A stretch of 64,000 bases of DNA, from contig NZ_JACHOO010000010.1 in NCBI RefSeq assembly GCF_014199915.1, forward strand, positions 1 to 64,000, given 5' to 3'. Positions 8,039 through 20,776 of this stretch are shown one piece after another (position 1 is the first letter of the stretch; each line of letters starts with the position of its first letter). The stretch is from Prosthecomicrobium pneumaticum. Its GTDB lineage: Bacteria; Pseudomonadota; Alphaproteobacteria; Rhizobiales; Kaistiaceae. The notes beneath the pieces were generated by a model that saw only the letters and a program-made list of their open reading frames with translations, had not been told where the DNA came from and searched no databases. The position numbers and the translations under genes were made by a program.

Positions 8039-9154
8039 ATGAACTTCAAGACCCTTCTGCTCGGCTCCGCTGCGGCCCTGATGGCTGCCGGTGGCGCTCA
8101 CGCTGCCGATCTCACCGTCGCCGAGCCGGTCGACTATGTGAAGGTCTGCGATGCCTTTGGCGCCGGCTACTGGTACGCCCCGGGCACCGACACCTGCATC
8201 AAGATCGGCGGCTTCGTCCGCTTCGATGTTAACTTCGGGGAAGATATCGATTCCGATCTCCCGAATGACTATCAGTTCCGCACCCGCTCGTCGCTGCAGG
8301 TGACCGCCTCGTCGATGACCGAATACGGCCCGCTGACGGCGTTCATGGACTATCGCGCCGACTCGAACAACTCGCAAGACGGCTCGGCCTATCTCGACAG
8401 CGGCTGGCTGCAGATCGGCATGGTTCAGGCCGGCAAGTTCACCTCCGCCTATGATTTCGGCGGCGGCTACACGGATGACGGCGGCTACCGTTCGGACGAG
8501 ACCACCGACCACATCGCCCTGACCTACGCGCTGAACGGCTTCGGCATCATCCTGTCGGTCGAAGACCCGCAGGACCGCACCGAAGAAGGTCCGGGCTCTC
8601 CCGCGTCTGATTCGGAAGATTTCCCGGATCTCATCGCGGCGCTGACCTACTCGCAGGGCATCTTCTCGGGCAAGCTGTCGGGTGCCTTCACCGATGGCGC
8701 CGAGGATGATGGGCAGGGCTTCGCGGTTCAGGCCGGCTTCGAGCTCGCGCTCGACAGCTTCTCGGCGGGCGACAAGTTCAAGTTCGTCGCGGGTTATGCG
8801 GATAGTGCGCCGTCGTTTGTGGGCGCCGTCAATGTGGGTCCGGCGCTGGGCTTTGGTGCTGCCGCGGTCAATGGGCATGATACGGGTGACGGCTGGAACG
8901 TCCTCGGTTCGTTCGTCCACTACTGGCAGCCGAACCTGAACTCGTCGATCACGGCGTCCTACGTCGAGTGGAACGGTGACGGTGCGAACGCCGATGTCGA
9001 GGCTTGGAAGATTGCCTTCGACACGGCCTACAAGCCGGTCACCAACCTCACCCTGCTGGGCGAAGTGGGTTATGGCGAGGCGGACTTCAGCACCGTCGGC
9101 GCCGACAAGGACTCCTTCTTCGGCCTGGTCCGCATCCAGCGCGACTTCCCGTAA
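8039..9154 (+). CDS. outer-membrane porin 2 (Rhizobiales porin family)
   Basis: A 371-residue paralog of porin 1 with the same 22-residue signal peptide pattern (before ADLTVAEP), the conserved two-cysteine segment, and the IQRDFP end. The central region differs most: the loop after EDPQDRTEEG and the loop near residues 255-285 have diverged, as expected for surface-exposed or constriction loops. It has its own promoter region with the PhoB-box-like element, its own leader related to that of porin 1, and an identical terminator, so it is a separate transcription unit. Confidence 0.95.
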   Translation: MNFKTLLLGSAAALMAAGGAHAADLTVAEPVDYVKVCDAFGAGYWYAPGTDTCIKIGGFVRFDVNFGEDIDSDLPNDYQFRTRSSLQVTASSMTEYGPLTAFMDYRADSNNSQDGSAYLDSGWLQIGMVQAGKFTSAYDFGGGYTDDGGYRSDETTDHIALTYALNGFGIILSVEDPQDRTEEGPGSPASDSEDFPDLIAALTYSQGIFSGKLSGAFTDGAEDDGQGFAVQAGFELALDSFSAGDKFKFVAGYADSAPSFVGAVNVGPALGFGAAAVNGHDTGDGWNVLGSFVHYWQPNLNSSITASYVEWNGDGANADVEAWKIAFDTAYKPVTNLTLLGEVGYGEADFSTVGADKDSFFGLVRIQRDFP

Positions 9155-9177
9155 TCCGAGACCTCTCGGTTACAAAG

Positions 9178-9207
9178 AACCCGGCGGAGCGATCCGCCGG
9201 GTTTTTT
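9178..9207 (+). terminator. intrinsic terminator of porin 2
   Basis: The same 11-bp stem and GCGA loop as at 7700, followed by a T run. The identical sequence shows that the duplicated unit included the 3' flank. Confidence 0.92.
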
Positions 9208-9692
9208 CGTTTCGGAATGCGGCAAACCGCGCATCGCTCGCGCTCGGCCATGCCACCGAATTGCCGCGATCCGGCGCCACCCGTTGACCGGAGACCGTGT
9301 GAGAGCAGCCTTCGCCTTGAGTGGCGGAGGGCTGTGCAATCGTGCGTTTCCGCCGGTTTCCAGGGTTCGCGGGCCGCGCGCAGTCAGGAAGCGATACAAT
9401 ACGTCTTCCTTACGAAAGGCCGCGGTGTGGCCGCGCCGCTACAGCTATTTATCCAGCTTCTCTTATTATCAGTCTTGGGAACGAGATGAGTGCTCGTCCC
9501 GCTCGTTTGCTTGCCGCTCTGGGCTATGGGGGCCGAGAGGCGTGAGGGCGACAGGGTGAACGCGAAATGGGGAGAGGGGGGCCGCCGTTCGAGGCGTGCC
9601 GATGGTTCTCGCACCGCAGTGTGCGGGGCCGCCGGGCCGACCGAGGGCAGACGGAACCTTTCTTCTGGCGCAACCCTCAGGAGAAACTGGAC
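9208..9692 (+). other. porin 3 leader region without a PhoB box
   Basis: 485 bases with no convincing gene. They hold an AT-rich patch (about 9446-9480, including CTCTTATTATCAG) that probably contains the porin 3 promoter. The last 36 bases (9657-9692) resemble the 5' untranslated ends of porins 1 and 2 (CCTTTCTTCTGGCGCAACCC here). The 23-base PhoB-box-like element of the other two porins is absent. Confidence 0.5.
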
Positions 9693-10796
9693 ATGAATTT
9701 CAAGACGCTTCTGCTCGGCTCCGCGGCGGCCCTGATGGCCGCGGGCGGCGCACATGCCGCCGATCTCACCGTTGCCGAGCCCGTCGACTATGTGAAGGTC
9801 TGCGACGCCTTCGGCGCCGGCTACTGGTATGCCCCGGGCACCGACACCTGCATCAAGATCGGCGGCTGGGTCCGCTTCGGCGTCAAGTTCGGTGACGATG
9901 TCGATTCGAACAGCGGCAACGACTATCAGTTCCGCACCCGTTCGTCGCTGCAGGTGACCGCCTCCTCGATGACCGAGTACGGCCCGCTGACGGCCTTCAT
10001 GGACTACCGCATCGAGTCCTACGGCTCGAACACGGCCGACAGCGACAGCGCCTATCTCGACAGCGGCTGGGTCCAGCTCGGCCCGGTCCAGGCCGGCAAG
10101 TTCACCTCCACCTTCGATTTCGGTGGCGGCTATGACGATGACGGCGGCATCCGCTCGGACGAGACCACCGACCACATCGCGCTCACCTATGCGCTCAACG
10201 GCTTCGGCATCATCCTGTCGGTCGAAGACCCGCAGGACCGCACCGAGGAGAACGCCTCGCTCACGCTCACCGGCGAGGAAGAGGACTTCCCCGATCTCGT
10301 CGCGGCCCTGACCTATTCGCAGGGTCCGATCTCGGCGAAGATCGCCGGCGCGGTGACGTCGAGCGGCTATAATGGCGACGAGGGCTATGCCGTCATCGCC
10401 GGTGTCGAACTCGGTCTCGACCAGCTGGCGGCGGGCGACAAGTTCAAGGCCTCGGTCGCCTATTCCGATACCGCGCCGTCCTTCATCGGCGCGACCAATG
10501 TCGGCGCCGCCGGCAACGGCAACGGCAATGGCTGGAACGTGCTCGCCTCCTTCGTCCACTACTGGCAGCCGAACCTCGATTCGGCGATCACCGGATCCTA
10601 TGTCGATTATAGCGACGACGATCGGGGCGATTCGCTCGAGGCGTGGCGCGTGACCTTCGACACCGCCTACAAGCCGGTGAACAACCTCACCCTGCTCGGC
10701 GAAGTCGGTTACGAGAAGGTCGAGTTCGACAGCCCGTCCAGCGACGACAAGGACGGCTTCTTCGGCCTCGCGCGTATTCAGCGCGACTTCCCGTAA
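9693..10796 (+). CDS. outer-membrane porin 3 (Rhizobiales porin family)
   Basis: A 367-residue third paralog: signal peptide ending AHA, the ADLTVAEPVDYVKVCDAF start of the mature protein, the two conserved cysteines, and the IQRDFP C-terminus. Internal loops differ from the other copies (IESYGSNTADSDSAYLD near residue 105). The start is the ATG at 9693, preceded by AGGAG, because the signal peptide begins there. It has a distinct upstream region and a variant terminator, so it is probably expressed under different conditions from porins 1 and 2. Confidence 0.95.
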   Translation: MNFKTLLLGSAAALMAAGGAHAADLTVAEPVDYVKVCDAFGAGYWYAPGTDTCIKIGGWVRFGVKFGDDVDSNSGNDYQFRTRSSLQVTASSMTEYGPLTAFMDYRIESYGSNTADSDSAYLDSGWVQLGPVQAGKFTSTFDFGGGYDDDGGIRSDETTDHIALTYALNGFGIILSVEDPQDRTEENASLTLTGEEEDFPDLVAALTYSQGPISAKIAGAVTSSGYNGDEGYAVIAGVELGLDQLAAGDKFKASVAYSDTAPSFIGATNVGAAGNGNGNGWNVLASFVHYWQPNLDSAITGSYVDYSDDDRGDSLEAWRVTFDTAYKPVNNLTLLGEVGYEKVEFDSPSSDDKDGFFGLARIQRDFP

Positions 10797-10818
10797 GCGG
10801 CGCAATCGCGACTTCGGG

Positions 10819-10848
10819 GCCCGGCGGAGCGCTCCGCCGGGCCTTTCT
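10819..10848 (+). terminator. intrinsic terminator of porin 3
   Basis: A 10-bp stem (GCCCGGCGGA paired with TCCGCCGGGC) with loop GCGC, then CTTTCTTC. It is a variant of the terminators after porins 1 and 2 and ends 17 bases before recO. Confidence 0.85.
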
Positions 10849-10865
10849 TCGTGTTAGGATCGGCC

Positions 10866-11660
10866 ATGGAATGGACCGATCAGGGCGTCGTGCTCGGCAC
10901 GCGGCGGCAGGGCGAGGGGCACCTCGTCCTCGATCTGTTGACCGCGCGGCACGGCCGCCATCTCGGGCTGGTGCGGGGCGGTCGGTCGCGCCGGCTCGCG
11001 GCAGCCCTGCAGCCGGGCAATTCGCTGCGCGCGACCTGGCGGGCCCGGCTCGACGAGCAGCTCGGCCATTTCCAGGTCGAGCCGGTGACCGAGCGGGCGG
11101 CGCGGCTGATCGCCGAACCGTCCGCGCTCTTCGCGCTGCAGGCCCTCGCGACGCTCGCGCGCCTGCTCCCGGAGCGCGATCCTCATCCCGAGATCCATGC
11201 CGCGTTCGAGGCGGTGCTCGACGTGCTCGCGGGAATCGCGCGCGATTCGGCGGGCATGGCCGCGCCCCCGTCCGCCGGCGGCAACAGCTTCCTCGGCGCG
11301 CCGGCGACGGCTCTCCTCGTCGCCCGCATGGAACTCGGCCTTCTCGAGGCGCTCGGCTTCGGCCTCGATCTCTCCGCCTGTGCCCTGTCGGGCGCGCGGG
11401 ACGATCTCGCCTTCGTCTCGCCGAAGAGCGGCCGGGCTGTCGCCGCCGGACCGGGTGCGCCTTATGCCGACCGGCTGCTCCGCCTGCCGCCGGCGCTGCT
11501 CGGCCGGCAGGACGGGGCGGATCCGAGCCCCGCGGACGGGCGCGACGCGCTGCGGCTCACCGGACATTTTCTCGACCGGCACGTCTTCCTCTCCCGCGGC
11601 CTCGCCGTGCCGGCGGCGCGGGTCCAACTCCTCGCCCTCGTCGAGCGGGCCGAGCGGTGA
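10866..11660 (+). CDS. recO: DNA repair protein RecO
   Basis: The 264-residue protein has an N-terminal OB-fold (MEWTDQGVVLGTRRQGEGH) and the helical C-terminal domain with GLDLSACALSGARDDLAFVSPKSGR. RecO works with RecR in the RecFOR pathway, loading RecA on gapped DNA coated with SSB. The four-cysteine zinc motif of some RecO proteins is absent; only the first Cys of that region is seen. It is followed by parC 57 bp downstream on the same strand. Confidence 0.95.
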   Translation: MEWTDQGVVLGTRRQGEGHLVLDLLTARHGRHLGLVRGGRSRRLAAALQPGNSLRATWRARLDEQLGHFQVEPVTERAARLIAEPSALFALQALATLARLLPERDPHPEIHAAFEAVLDVLAGIARDSAGMAAPPSAGGNSFLGAPATALLVARMELGLLEALGFGLDLSACALSGARDDLAFVSPKSGRAVAAGPGAPYADRLLRLPPALLGRQDGADPSPADGRDALRLTGHFLDRHVFLSRGLAVPAARVQLLALVERAER

Positions 11661-11717
11661 GCCGCGTGTCGCATCGCTTCCCTTGCCTCGGCCCGCGCGG
11701 CCGGCTACCCGATAGCC

Positions 11718-13985
11718 ATGGCCAAGACGACGGACAAGACCACGAAGCCGGAAGGCGCCGGCATCGAGCCGATCAATCTGCGCGACGCGCTCGAGGAGCG
11801 CTATCTCGCCTATGCGCTGTCGACCATCATGCACCGGGCGCTGCCCGACGTGCGCGACGGGTTGAAGCCGGTGCACCGCCGGCTGCTGCACGCGATGCGC
11901 CAGCTCCGGCTCGATCCGGGCTCCGGATTCAAGAAGTCGGCCCGCGTGGTCGGCGATGTCATCGGCAAGTTCCACCCGCACGGCGACCAGTCGGTCTATG
12001 ATGCGCTCGTGCGGCTCGCGCAGGACTTCGCGGTCCGCTATCCGCTCGTCGACGGGCAGGGCAATTTCGGCAATATCGACGGCGATAACCCGGCGGCGAT
12101 GCGCTACACCGAGGCGCGGCTGACCGAGGTCGCGGCGCTCCTCCTCGACGGCATCGACGAGAATGCAGTCGATTTCCGCGACACCTATGACGGCGAGGAC
12201 AAGGAGCCCGTCGTCCTGCCGGGCAATTTTCCGAACCTGCTCGCCAATGGCTCGTCGGGTATCGCCGTCGGCATGGCGACCTCGATCCCGCCGCACAACG
12301 CGGCCGAACTCTGCGACGCCGCACTTCTGCTGATCGAGAAGCCGGACGCCTCCGTCGAGGATCTGCTCGGCTATGTCGAGGGACCGGACTTTCCGACAGG
12401 CGGCATCATCGTCGAGAGTCGCGCGGCGATCGCCGAGGCTTACCGCACCGGCCGGGGCGGCTTCCGCGTCCGCGCCCGCTGGCATGTCGAGGACCAGGGC
12501 CGCGGCACCTGGGTCGTCGTCGTCACCGAGGTGCCCTATCAGGTGCAGAAGTCGCGCTTGATCGAGAAGGCGGCCGATCTGCTCGTCAACCGCAAGCTTC
12601 CGCTCGTCGGGGATCTCCGCGACGAATCGGCGGAGGATGTGCGCATCGTCATCGAGCCGCGCGCCCGCACGGTCGACGCGGCGCTGATGATGGAATCGCT
12701 CTTCAAGCTCACCGAGCTCGAAAGCCGCATCCCGCTCAACATGAACGTGCTCTCGAAGGGCGTCGTGCCGCGGGTGATGAGCCTGCCCGAGGTGCTGCGC
12801 GAGTGGCTCGACCACCGGCGCGAGGTGCTCGTCCGACGCTCCGAGTTCCGGCTCGCCCAGATCCGGCATCGGCTGGAAGTGCTCGAGGGCTATCTCGTCG
12901 CCTATCTCAATCTCGACGAGGTGATCCGCATCATCCGCGAGGAGGACGAGCCGAAGCCGGCCCTCATCGCCCGCTTCGGTCTCACCGACCTGCAGGCCGA
13001 ATCGATCCTCAACATGCGGCTCCGTTCGCTGCGCAAGCTCGAGGAGATCGAGATCCGGGGCGAACATGCGGCGCTCACCGAGGAGCGCGGCGAGATCGAG
13101 GCGCTGCTCGGGTCGGCCGCGAAGCAGTGGAAGGCGGTCGCCTCGCAGATCGGCGAGGTGCGCAAGACCTTCGGGCCGGACACCCCGCTCGGCAAGCGCC
13201 GCACGAGCTTTGCCGAAGCGCCCGATCACGCCGACCGCGACATGCACCACGCGATGGTCGAGCGCGAGCCGATCACCGTCATCGTCTCGGAGAAGGGCTG
13301 GATCCGGGCGCTGAAGGGCCATGTGACCGATATGTCGGGCCTCGCCTTCAAGGCCGATGACGGGTTGAAGCTCGCGCTGCACGCCGAGACCACCGACAGG
13401 CTGATCGTCTTCTCGACCGGCGGCCGCTTCTATACGCTCGGCGCCGACAAGCTGCCCGGCGGCCGCGGCCATGGCGAGCCGCTGCGGCTGATGGTCGACA
13501 TGGAGAGCGACCAGGACGTCGTCACGGCCTTCGTGCACAAGCCCGAGCGTATGCTGCTCGTCGCCTCGACGACGGGCCGCGGCTTCATCGTTCCCGAGAA
13601 GGAGGTCGTCGCCAACACCCGCAAGGGCAAGCAGGTGCTGGTGGTCGAACCGGGCGAGGAGGCAAAGCTCTGCGTGGAGGCGGTCGGCGACATGGTCGCG
13701 ACGATCGGCGAGAACCGGAAGTTCCTCGTCTTCCCGGTGGAACAGATCCCGGAGATGACGCGCGGCAAGGGCGTGCGCCTGCAGCGCTTCAAGGATGGCG
13801 GGCTGTCCGATGTGCGCGTCTTCGCGAAGGCGACCGGGCTTTCCTGGATCGACAGTTCCGGCCGCAGCTTCGTGCGGACGGTTGAGGAACTGCGCGACTG
13901 GACGGGCGATCGCGGCCAGGCGGGTCGAATGCCACCGCCCGGCTTCCCGCGCAGCAATCTCTTCGGCGGACCGGCGATCGGCTGA
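11718..13985 (+). CDS. parC: DNA topoisomerase IV subunit A
   Basis: The 755-residue protein is the breakage-reunion subunit that decatenates sister chromosomes with ParE. The active-site Tyr is residue 130 in [10 protein letters not shown]. The quinolone-resistance region reads [14 protein letters not shown], with Gln where E. coli ParC has Ser80; this looks like the usual alphaproteobacterial form rather than a selected mutation. The C-terminal part has degenerate beta-pinwheel repeats, so it is ParC and not GyrA. The partner parE is not in the window. Confidence 0.96.
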   Translation: MAKTTDKTTKPEGAGIEPINLRDALEERYLAYALSTIMHRALPDVRDGLKPVHRRLLHAMRQLRLDPGSGFKKSARVVGDVIGKFHPHGDQSVYDALVRLAQDFAVRYPLVDGQGNFGNIDGDNPAAMRYTEARLTEVAALLLDGIDENAVDFRDTYDGEDKEPVVLPGNFPNLLANGSSGIAVGMATSIPPHNAAELCDAALLLIEKPDASVEDLLGYVEGPDFPTGGIIVESRAAIAEAYRTGRGGFRVRARWHVEDQGRGTWVVVVTEVPYQVQKSRLIEKAADLLVNRKLPLVGDLRDESAEDVRIVIEPRARTVDAALMMESLFKLTELESRIPLNMNVLSKGVVPRVMSLPEVLREWLDHRREVLVRRSEFRLAQIRHRLEVLEGYLVAYLNLDEVIRIIREEDEPKPALIARFGLTDLQAESILNMRLRSLRKLEEIEIRGEHAALTEERGEIEALLGSAAKQWKAVASQIGEVRKTFGPDTPLGKRRTSFAEAPDHADRDMHHAMVEREPITVIVSEKGWIRALKGHVTDMSGLAFKADDGLKLALHAETTDRLIVFSTGGRFYTLGADKLPGGRGHGEPLRLMVDMESDQDVVTAFVHKPERMLLVASTTGRGFIVPEKEVVANTRKGKQVLVVEPGEEAKLCVEAVGDMVATIGENRKFLVFPVEQIPEMTRGKGVRLQRFKDGGLSDVRVFAKATGLSWIDSSGRSFVRTVEELRDWTGDRGQAGRMPPPGFPRSNLFGGPAIG

Positions 13986-14000
13986 CACCCGGCCGATGGG

Positions 14001-14786
14001 TCAGATGAAGGCGTAGTGTTCCTCGGCGAGCGGGGCGGCCGGCTCGATCGGCCGCCAGCCACGGGCGCCGAGATGCTCCTGCGGCTGGAAGCGGGCCTTG
14101 TAGCCCATCTTGCGCGACCCCTCGACCCAGTAGCCGAGATAGACGTAAGGGAGGCCGAGCTTCCGTGCCCGGCGCATGTGGTCGAGGATCATGAAGGTGC
14201 CGAGCGAGCGGGCATCATGATCAGGGTCGTAAAAGGAATAGACCATCGACAGACCGTCCGAGAGCCGGTCGGTGAGCGCGGCGGCGATGAGGGGGCCCTG
14301 GCCGCGGCCGGTAATCGCGCTGTCCGGGCCATGGAAGCGATATTCGACCAGCATCGTCTCGACTTGCGTGTCCTCGACCATCATCGCGTAGTCGAGCGCG
14401 GTCATGTCCGCCATTCCGCCTTCCGAATGTCGGCTGTCGAGATAGGCGCGGAACACCGAATATTGTTCTGAACTGGGTGCCGCCGGCACCGGCGCGCCGA
14501 TCAGGTCGCGATTGCGCGCCAAGACCCGGCGCAGGCTCCGCGTCATGATCAGCCGGTCGACGGGGACGCGCACCGAGATGCAGGCTTTGCAGGTCTCGCA
14601 GGCCGGCCGATAGGCGATGTTCTGGCTGCGTCGGAAACCGCCCTGGGTCAGCACGTCGTTGAGCGTCGAGGCCCTCGGCCCGACGAGATGGGTGAAGACC
14701 TTCCGTTCCATGCGGCCGGGAAGATAAGGGCAGGGCGACGGCGCCGTCAGGAAGAACTGGGGCGTGTCGGTCGAATGGTGGGTCAT
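14001..14786 (-). CDS. bpt: aspartate/glutamate leucyltransferase (Bpt/Ate family)
   Basis: The 261-residue aminoacyl-tRNA-protein transferase attaches leucine to N-terminal Asp or Glu residues and marks proteins for ClpS-ClpAP. The N-terminal domain has the conserved Cys pattern CPYLPGR and [17 protein letters not shown]. The C-terminal GNAT-like domain has [22 protein letters not shown]. The start is the ATG 65 residues before that Cys cluster. Its 3' end faces parC, 15 bp away. Confidence 0.93.
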   Translation of the reverse strand: MTHHSTDTPQFFLTAPSPCPYLPGRMERKVFTHLVGPRASTLNDVLTQGGFRRSQNIAYRPACETCKACISVRVPVDRLIMTRSLRRVLARNRDLIGAPVPAAPSSEQYSVFRAYLDSRHSEGGMADMTALDYAMMVEDTQVETMLVEYRFHGPDSAITGRGQGPLIAAALTDRLSDGLSMVYSFYDPDHDARSLGTFMILDHMRRARKLGLPYVYLGYWVEGSRKMGYKARFQPQEHLGARGWRPIEPAAPLAEEHYAFI

Positions 14787-14959
14787 CGAGATCCGTAACG
14801 GCCGCGCGTCCGAACGCGACCGATGATAGCGCCGCCTTTGCCCGGCTCCAAGAGAAAGGCGCGGCGGGAAGGCGGTCCGAGAAGGCCGAGGCCCCGATCG
14901 CGCGGCCGGAGCGGGCCGCCGCGCGACGGGGTGTGAAGCGTGACGGTTGCGGTCCGCGG

Positions 14960-15463
14960 TCAGCGCCGGGTCTGCTCGAGCGGCGTCGCATTCATCACGA
15001 CGGTGCCGAGCAGGAGGTCGTGCAGCAGACGCTTGCGGTTCGACAGGAGCCCGACGATCAGGACGAGCGGCGTCAGGATCGAGACCGAAAACCAGAAGAG
15101 GAGCGCGTGCACCGCGGCGATCAGCGGGCCGATCCGCTCGCCCATCGCACCGCGGATGGTGAGGCCGACGACGCGCATGCCCGGCGTCGAGGCGCGCGGT
15201 CCGCCGAGCGTGAAGGCGACGTAAAGGAGGGCGACGATCGGGAAGAGCGGCAGGGCGGGAAAGAGGAGCCAGGCGAGACCCAGCGTCGGAATGCCCATGA
15301 TCAGGATGAAGCCGACCACCGCGACGAGAAGCGCGAGGATCAGGAAGGCGTCGATGAAGAAGGCGAGCACCCGCTTCGTCAGCACGCCGTCGAACAGGGC
15401 GGGCTCGCGATAGGGGTCGTAGAGGATCCCGTCGCCGGGATAGGTGGCGTTGCTCATGCTCAT
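14960..15463 (-). CDS. RDD family membrane protein
   Basis: A 167-residue protein with an N-terminal soluble stretch, a [16 protein letters not shown] segment containing the Arg and Asp that define RDD domains, and four hydrophobic segments up to [11 protein letters not shown] near the C-terminus. The family's function is unclear; some members are proposed ion exchangers. In related bacteria it sits in the same neighbourhood as bpt and hemB. The 173 bases between it and bpt contain nothing that I recognise. Confidence 0.85.
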   Translation of the reverse strand: MSMSNATYPGDGILYDPYREPALFDGVLTKRVLAFFIDAFLILALLVAVVGFILIMGIPTLGLAWLLFPALPLFPIVALLYVAFTLGGPRASTPGMRVVGLTIRGAMGERIGPLIAAVHALLFWFSVSILTPLVLIVGLLSNRKRLLHDLLLGTVVMNATPLEQTRR

Positions 15464-15580
15464 TGGCGGCTCCCCGCTGCTCCCGAACGAGAGGGCGACA
15501 GGGGAGAGATGGTGCTGTCGCGCCCCGGTCGCAAGCGACAGCGATGTCGATCGCCCGACGTGACCCGCCGGAGCCGCACC

Positions 15581-16843
15581 TCAATGGCCGAGTTCGAGCA
15601 TGCCGAGGCGCTCGACCGTGTAGCCGCGCGCCTCGACGGCGGCGATGATGCGGTCCGTGTGATCCGGCCCGTGCGTCTCGACCGTCACGTCGACGCTGGC
15701 CCCCTTCGCCGGTACGCTCAGCAATGTCCGGTGGTGCATCACCTCGATGATGTTGCCCCCCGCCGTGCCGATCGTCACCGCGATGTCGCCGAGCACGCCC
15801 GGCCGGTCGGGAATGGCGATCCGGATCGCCGCGATCTTGCCGGCGCGGGCGAGCTCCCGCACCATGATCGAGGCGGCGAGCCGCGGGTCGATATTGCCGC
15901 CGCAGAGCACCAGTCCGACCCGGCGGCCGCGGAAGCGCTCAGGCTCCGCGAGCACCGCGGCGAGGCCGGCGGCGCCCGCGCCTTCCGCCATCGTCTTCTG
16001 CAGCGTCAGATAGGCGTTGACGGCCTGCTCGATCGCCGTTTCCGACACGGTGACGACCGCATCGACGAAGCGGCGGGCGATCGAAAGGGTGAGCCGGCCG
16101 ACATTCTTGACCGCGATGCCCTCGGCGAGCGACTGGCCGCCGCAGGCCGCCTCGGCGCCGGCGAGCGCCGCCTTGAGCGAGGGATAGAGCTCCGTCTCGA
16201 CGCCGATCACCTCGGTCGATGGCGACAGAGCGTCGAAGGCGATCGCCATGCCGCCGATCAGCCCGCCGCCTCCGACCGGCACGATGACGGCGTCGAGGGC
16301 AGGGCCGGCGGCGATCATTTCGAGGCCGATCGTGCCCTGGCCGCGCACGACGTCGAAATCGTCATAGGGATGGACGAAGACGAGGCCCTCGCGATCGGCG
16401 ATCTCGAAGGCGAGCGCCTGGGCTTCCGACAGGGTCTCGCCCTCGAGCACGACGCGGGCGCCGAAGCCCGCCGTCGCCTCGACCTTCACGAAGGGGGTCG
16501 GCCGCGGCATGACGATCGTCGCCGGGATGCCGAGCCGCTGCGCGTGATAGGCGACGGCCTGGGCGTGATTGCCGGCCGACATGGCGATCACGCCGCGGGG
16601 GCGCTCGCCGGCGTCGAGCGACAGCAGCTTCACGAGCGCACCGCGCTCCTTGAAGGAGGAGGTCGCCTGCAGGTTCTCGTATTTCACCCAGATCTCCGCA
16701 CCGGTCAGCCGCGACAGGCGCGGCGCGGGGAGAAAGGGGGTGGCGAGCACCTTGCCGGCGATCGCTTCAGCCGCAGCCTCGATGTCGGCGAGGCCCGGCA
16801 GGCGGGGCTCGTCGGACGGGATCTCAGGAGAGACGGACGACAC
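15581..16843 (-). CDS. threonine ammonia-lyase
   Basis: A 420-residue PLP enzyme that deaminates threonine to 2-oxobutanoate. The PLP lysine is K65 in SSFKERGA, the phosphate cup is [10 protein letters not shown], and a C-terminal ACT-type domain begins at about residue 345 ([20 protein letters not shown]). The length matches the single-ACT TdcB-like form rather than the 500-residue biosynthetic IlvA. With no ilv genes nearby, it may serve isoleucine synthesis or threonine catabolism. The start overlaps the end of the upstream permease gene by 20 bp, so the two are probably cotranscribed. Confidence 0.9.
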   Translation of the reverse strand: MSSVSPEIPSDEPRLPGLADIEAAAEAIAGKVLATPFLPAPRLSRLTGAEIWVKYENLQATSSFKERGALVKLLSLDAGERPRGVIAMSAGNHAQAVAYHAQRLGIPATIVMPRPTPFVKVEATAGFGARVVLEGETLSEAQALAFEIADREGLVFVHPYDDFDVVRGQGTIGLEMIAAGPALDAVIVPVGGGGLIGGMAIAFDALSPSTEVIGVETELYPSLKAALAGAEAACGGQSLAEGIAVKNVGRLTLSIARRFVDAVVTVSETAIEQAVNAYLTLQKTMAEGAGAAGLAAVLAEPERFRGRRVGLVLCGGNIDPRLAASIMVRELARAGKIAAIRIAIPDRPGVLGDIAVTIGTAGGNIIEVMHHRTLLSVPAKGASVDVTVETHGPDHTDRIIAAVEARGYTVERLGMLELGH

Positions 16844-18176
16844 GGCCTTCCTCGAGCGCGGGCGCCCGGCCGGCGAGCCCGGCGGGCTTCAGGACGAGCA
16901 GGAGGGTGATGATAGCGAGCACGGCCATGTCGCGGTAGGCACCATCGAAGAGGGCGGCCCAGCCGATCTCGAGCGCGGCGAGCACGACGCCGCCGAGCGC
17001 CGCGCCGAGCGGCGTGCCGCCCCCGACGAGGCAGGCGATCAGCGCCTTCAGGCCGATCAGCAGGCCCATCGAAGAGCTCGTGCCGCCATAGTTGAGCGCC
17101 ATCGATGCGCCGCCGACTGCGGCGAGCGCCGAGGCGAGCATGAAGGTCTGGCCCGTCACAACGAGCGGGTCGGTGCCGCACAGCCGCGCCATCAGCGGAT
17201 CGTCGGCGACCGCGCGCCAGGCGCGGCCGAAAGCCGAGCGCCGCCACAGCAGAAGGAAGACCGGCAGCCCGATCACCGCGACGGCGACGATCAGGAGGCG
17301 CAGCGGCGTCACCTGCACCGCGAAGACGCCGCCGGTCAGCGCGATCGGCCGTTCGAGAATGGGCTGCAGCCAGACCTCGCCCGCCCCCTGCGCAAGGCGG
17401 AAGAACTCGGAGAGGGCGAGCGACAGGCCGACCGTGGCGACGATGAAGGGGCGCGTCGGGGCATTCGCGAGCGGCAGAAACACCGTCTGGCCGATCGCAT
17501 GGCCCCAGAGCGTCGCGAGCGAGGCGGCGACGACGACGGCGAGCGCGACCGCGGCGAGGCCCGATACGCCGAGCCCGCTCGCTGTCACGATGCCGAACAC
17601 CGCGCCGAAGCCGCCGATCATGGCGATCTCGCCGAACGCCATGTTGATCCGGCCGGTGAGCCCGTAGATGAGGGAATAGGCGAGCGCGAGCGGCCCATAG
17701 AGCGCGGCGAGCGCGAGCGCGTTGAACGCCTGTTGAAGGACATAGCCGCTTCCGGGGCCGGTCTCGAGCGGCAGGAGGGGCGGTGCCCGCCAGTCTGTCT
17801 CCGCGATCGCCCGGTCGACGGCGCCGGGCGCCTCGATCAGGAACCGGCGCAGGAAAAGGAGCGAGGGCGGCGACAGGTCGCCGTCGGCGGTCCTGACCGC
17901 CACGAGGTCCTTGCGCCCCGCGTCGAGCGGTCCACCCTCGAAGCCGCACAGCACGGCCGTCGGTGCACGGCCGTTGCCGGCGGAATAGGTGACGGCGACG
18001 ACGTTACGGCCGCTGCCTGCCGTCACCGAGACGATCGAAACCCGCGTGTCTTCGGGCGCCACCGCCGTCGCCACCGCGACGCAGATGCGGGCCTGCTGGA
18101 AGTCGACAGCCGAGCAGCCGGCAAGCCCGAGAAGGAGGAGGAGCGCGGCGGTGAGAAGGCCGGCCCGTGCTCCCAT
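16824..18176 (-). CDS. LivH-type ABC transporter permease with lipoprotein-like N-terminal domain
   Basis: A 450-residue protein in two parts. Residues 1-21 form a lipoprotein-type signal (hydrophobic run ending LGLAGC), followed by about 110 residues of probably periplasmic sequence. From about residue 145 the rest is a branched-chain amino acid permease: LAYSLIYGLTGRINMAFGEIAMIGG is typical of LivH, and six to eight membrane helices follow. No substrate-binding protein, ATPase or LivM partner is nearby. The extra N-terminal part is unusual for LivH proteins of about 290-300 residues. It runs with threonine ammonia-lyase on the minus strand. Confidence 0.8.
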   Translation of the reverse strand: MGARAGLLTAALLLLLGLAGCSAVDFQQARICVAVATAVAPEDTRVSIVSVTAGSGRNVVAVTYSAGNGRAPTAVLCGFEGGPLDAGRKDLVAVRTADGDLSPPSLLFLRRFLIEAPGAVDRAIAETDWRAPPLLPLETGPGSGYVLQQAFNALALAALYGPLALAYSLIYGLTGRINMAFGEIAMIGGFGAVFGIVTASGLGVSGLAAVALAVVVAASLATLWGHAIGQTVFLPLANAPTRPFIVATVGLSLALSEFFRLAQGAGEVWLQPILERPIALTGGVFAVQVTPLRLLIVAVAVIGLPVFLLLWRRSAFGRAWRAVADDPLMARLCGTDPLVVTGQTFMLASALAAVGGASMALNYGGTSSSMGLLIGLKALIACLVGGGTPLGAALGGVVLAALEIGWAALFDGAYRDMAVLAIITLLLVLKPAGLAGRAPALEEGRVVRLS

Positions 18177-18185
18177 CGCGGCCGA

Positions 18186-20617
<2,432 letters not shown>

Positions 20618-20776
20618 CGACGGTCCTTGTGCGGCCTTGACGGCCAGGGTGCCGCCCCTTCACGAAGCAGGCGGCGCGCGAGTTTAGCGGCGCCTTTCGC
20701 GCTGCGGAAGCCCATCGACCGCTTCCCGCCACGATCGGCGCGCAATACGATCGCGCGGGATTCGACGGAGTGGCAG

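Noticed and set aside
9284-9559. short plus-strand ORFs in the porin 3 leader
   Set aside because: They have no ribosome site of note and no recognisable protein; the region looks regulatory.
11940-12000. quinolone-resistance mutation in parC (Gln at the Ser80 position)
   Set aside because: HPHGDQS appears to be the normal alphaproteobacterial sequence, so no resistance change can be claimed.
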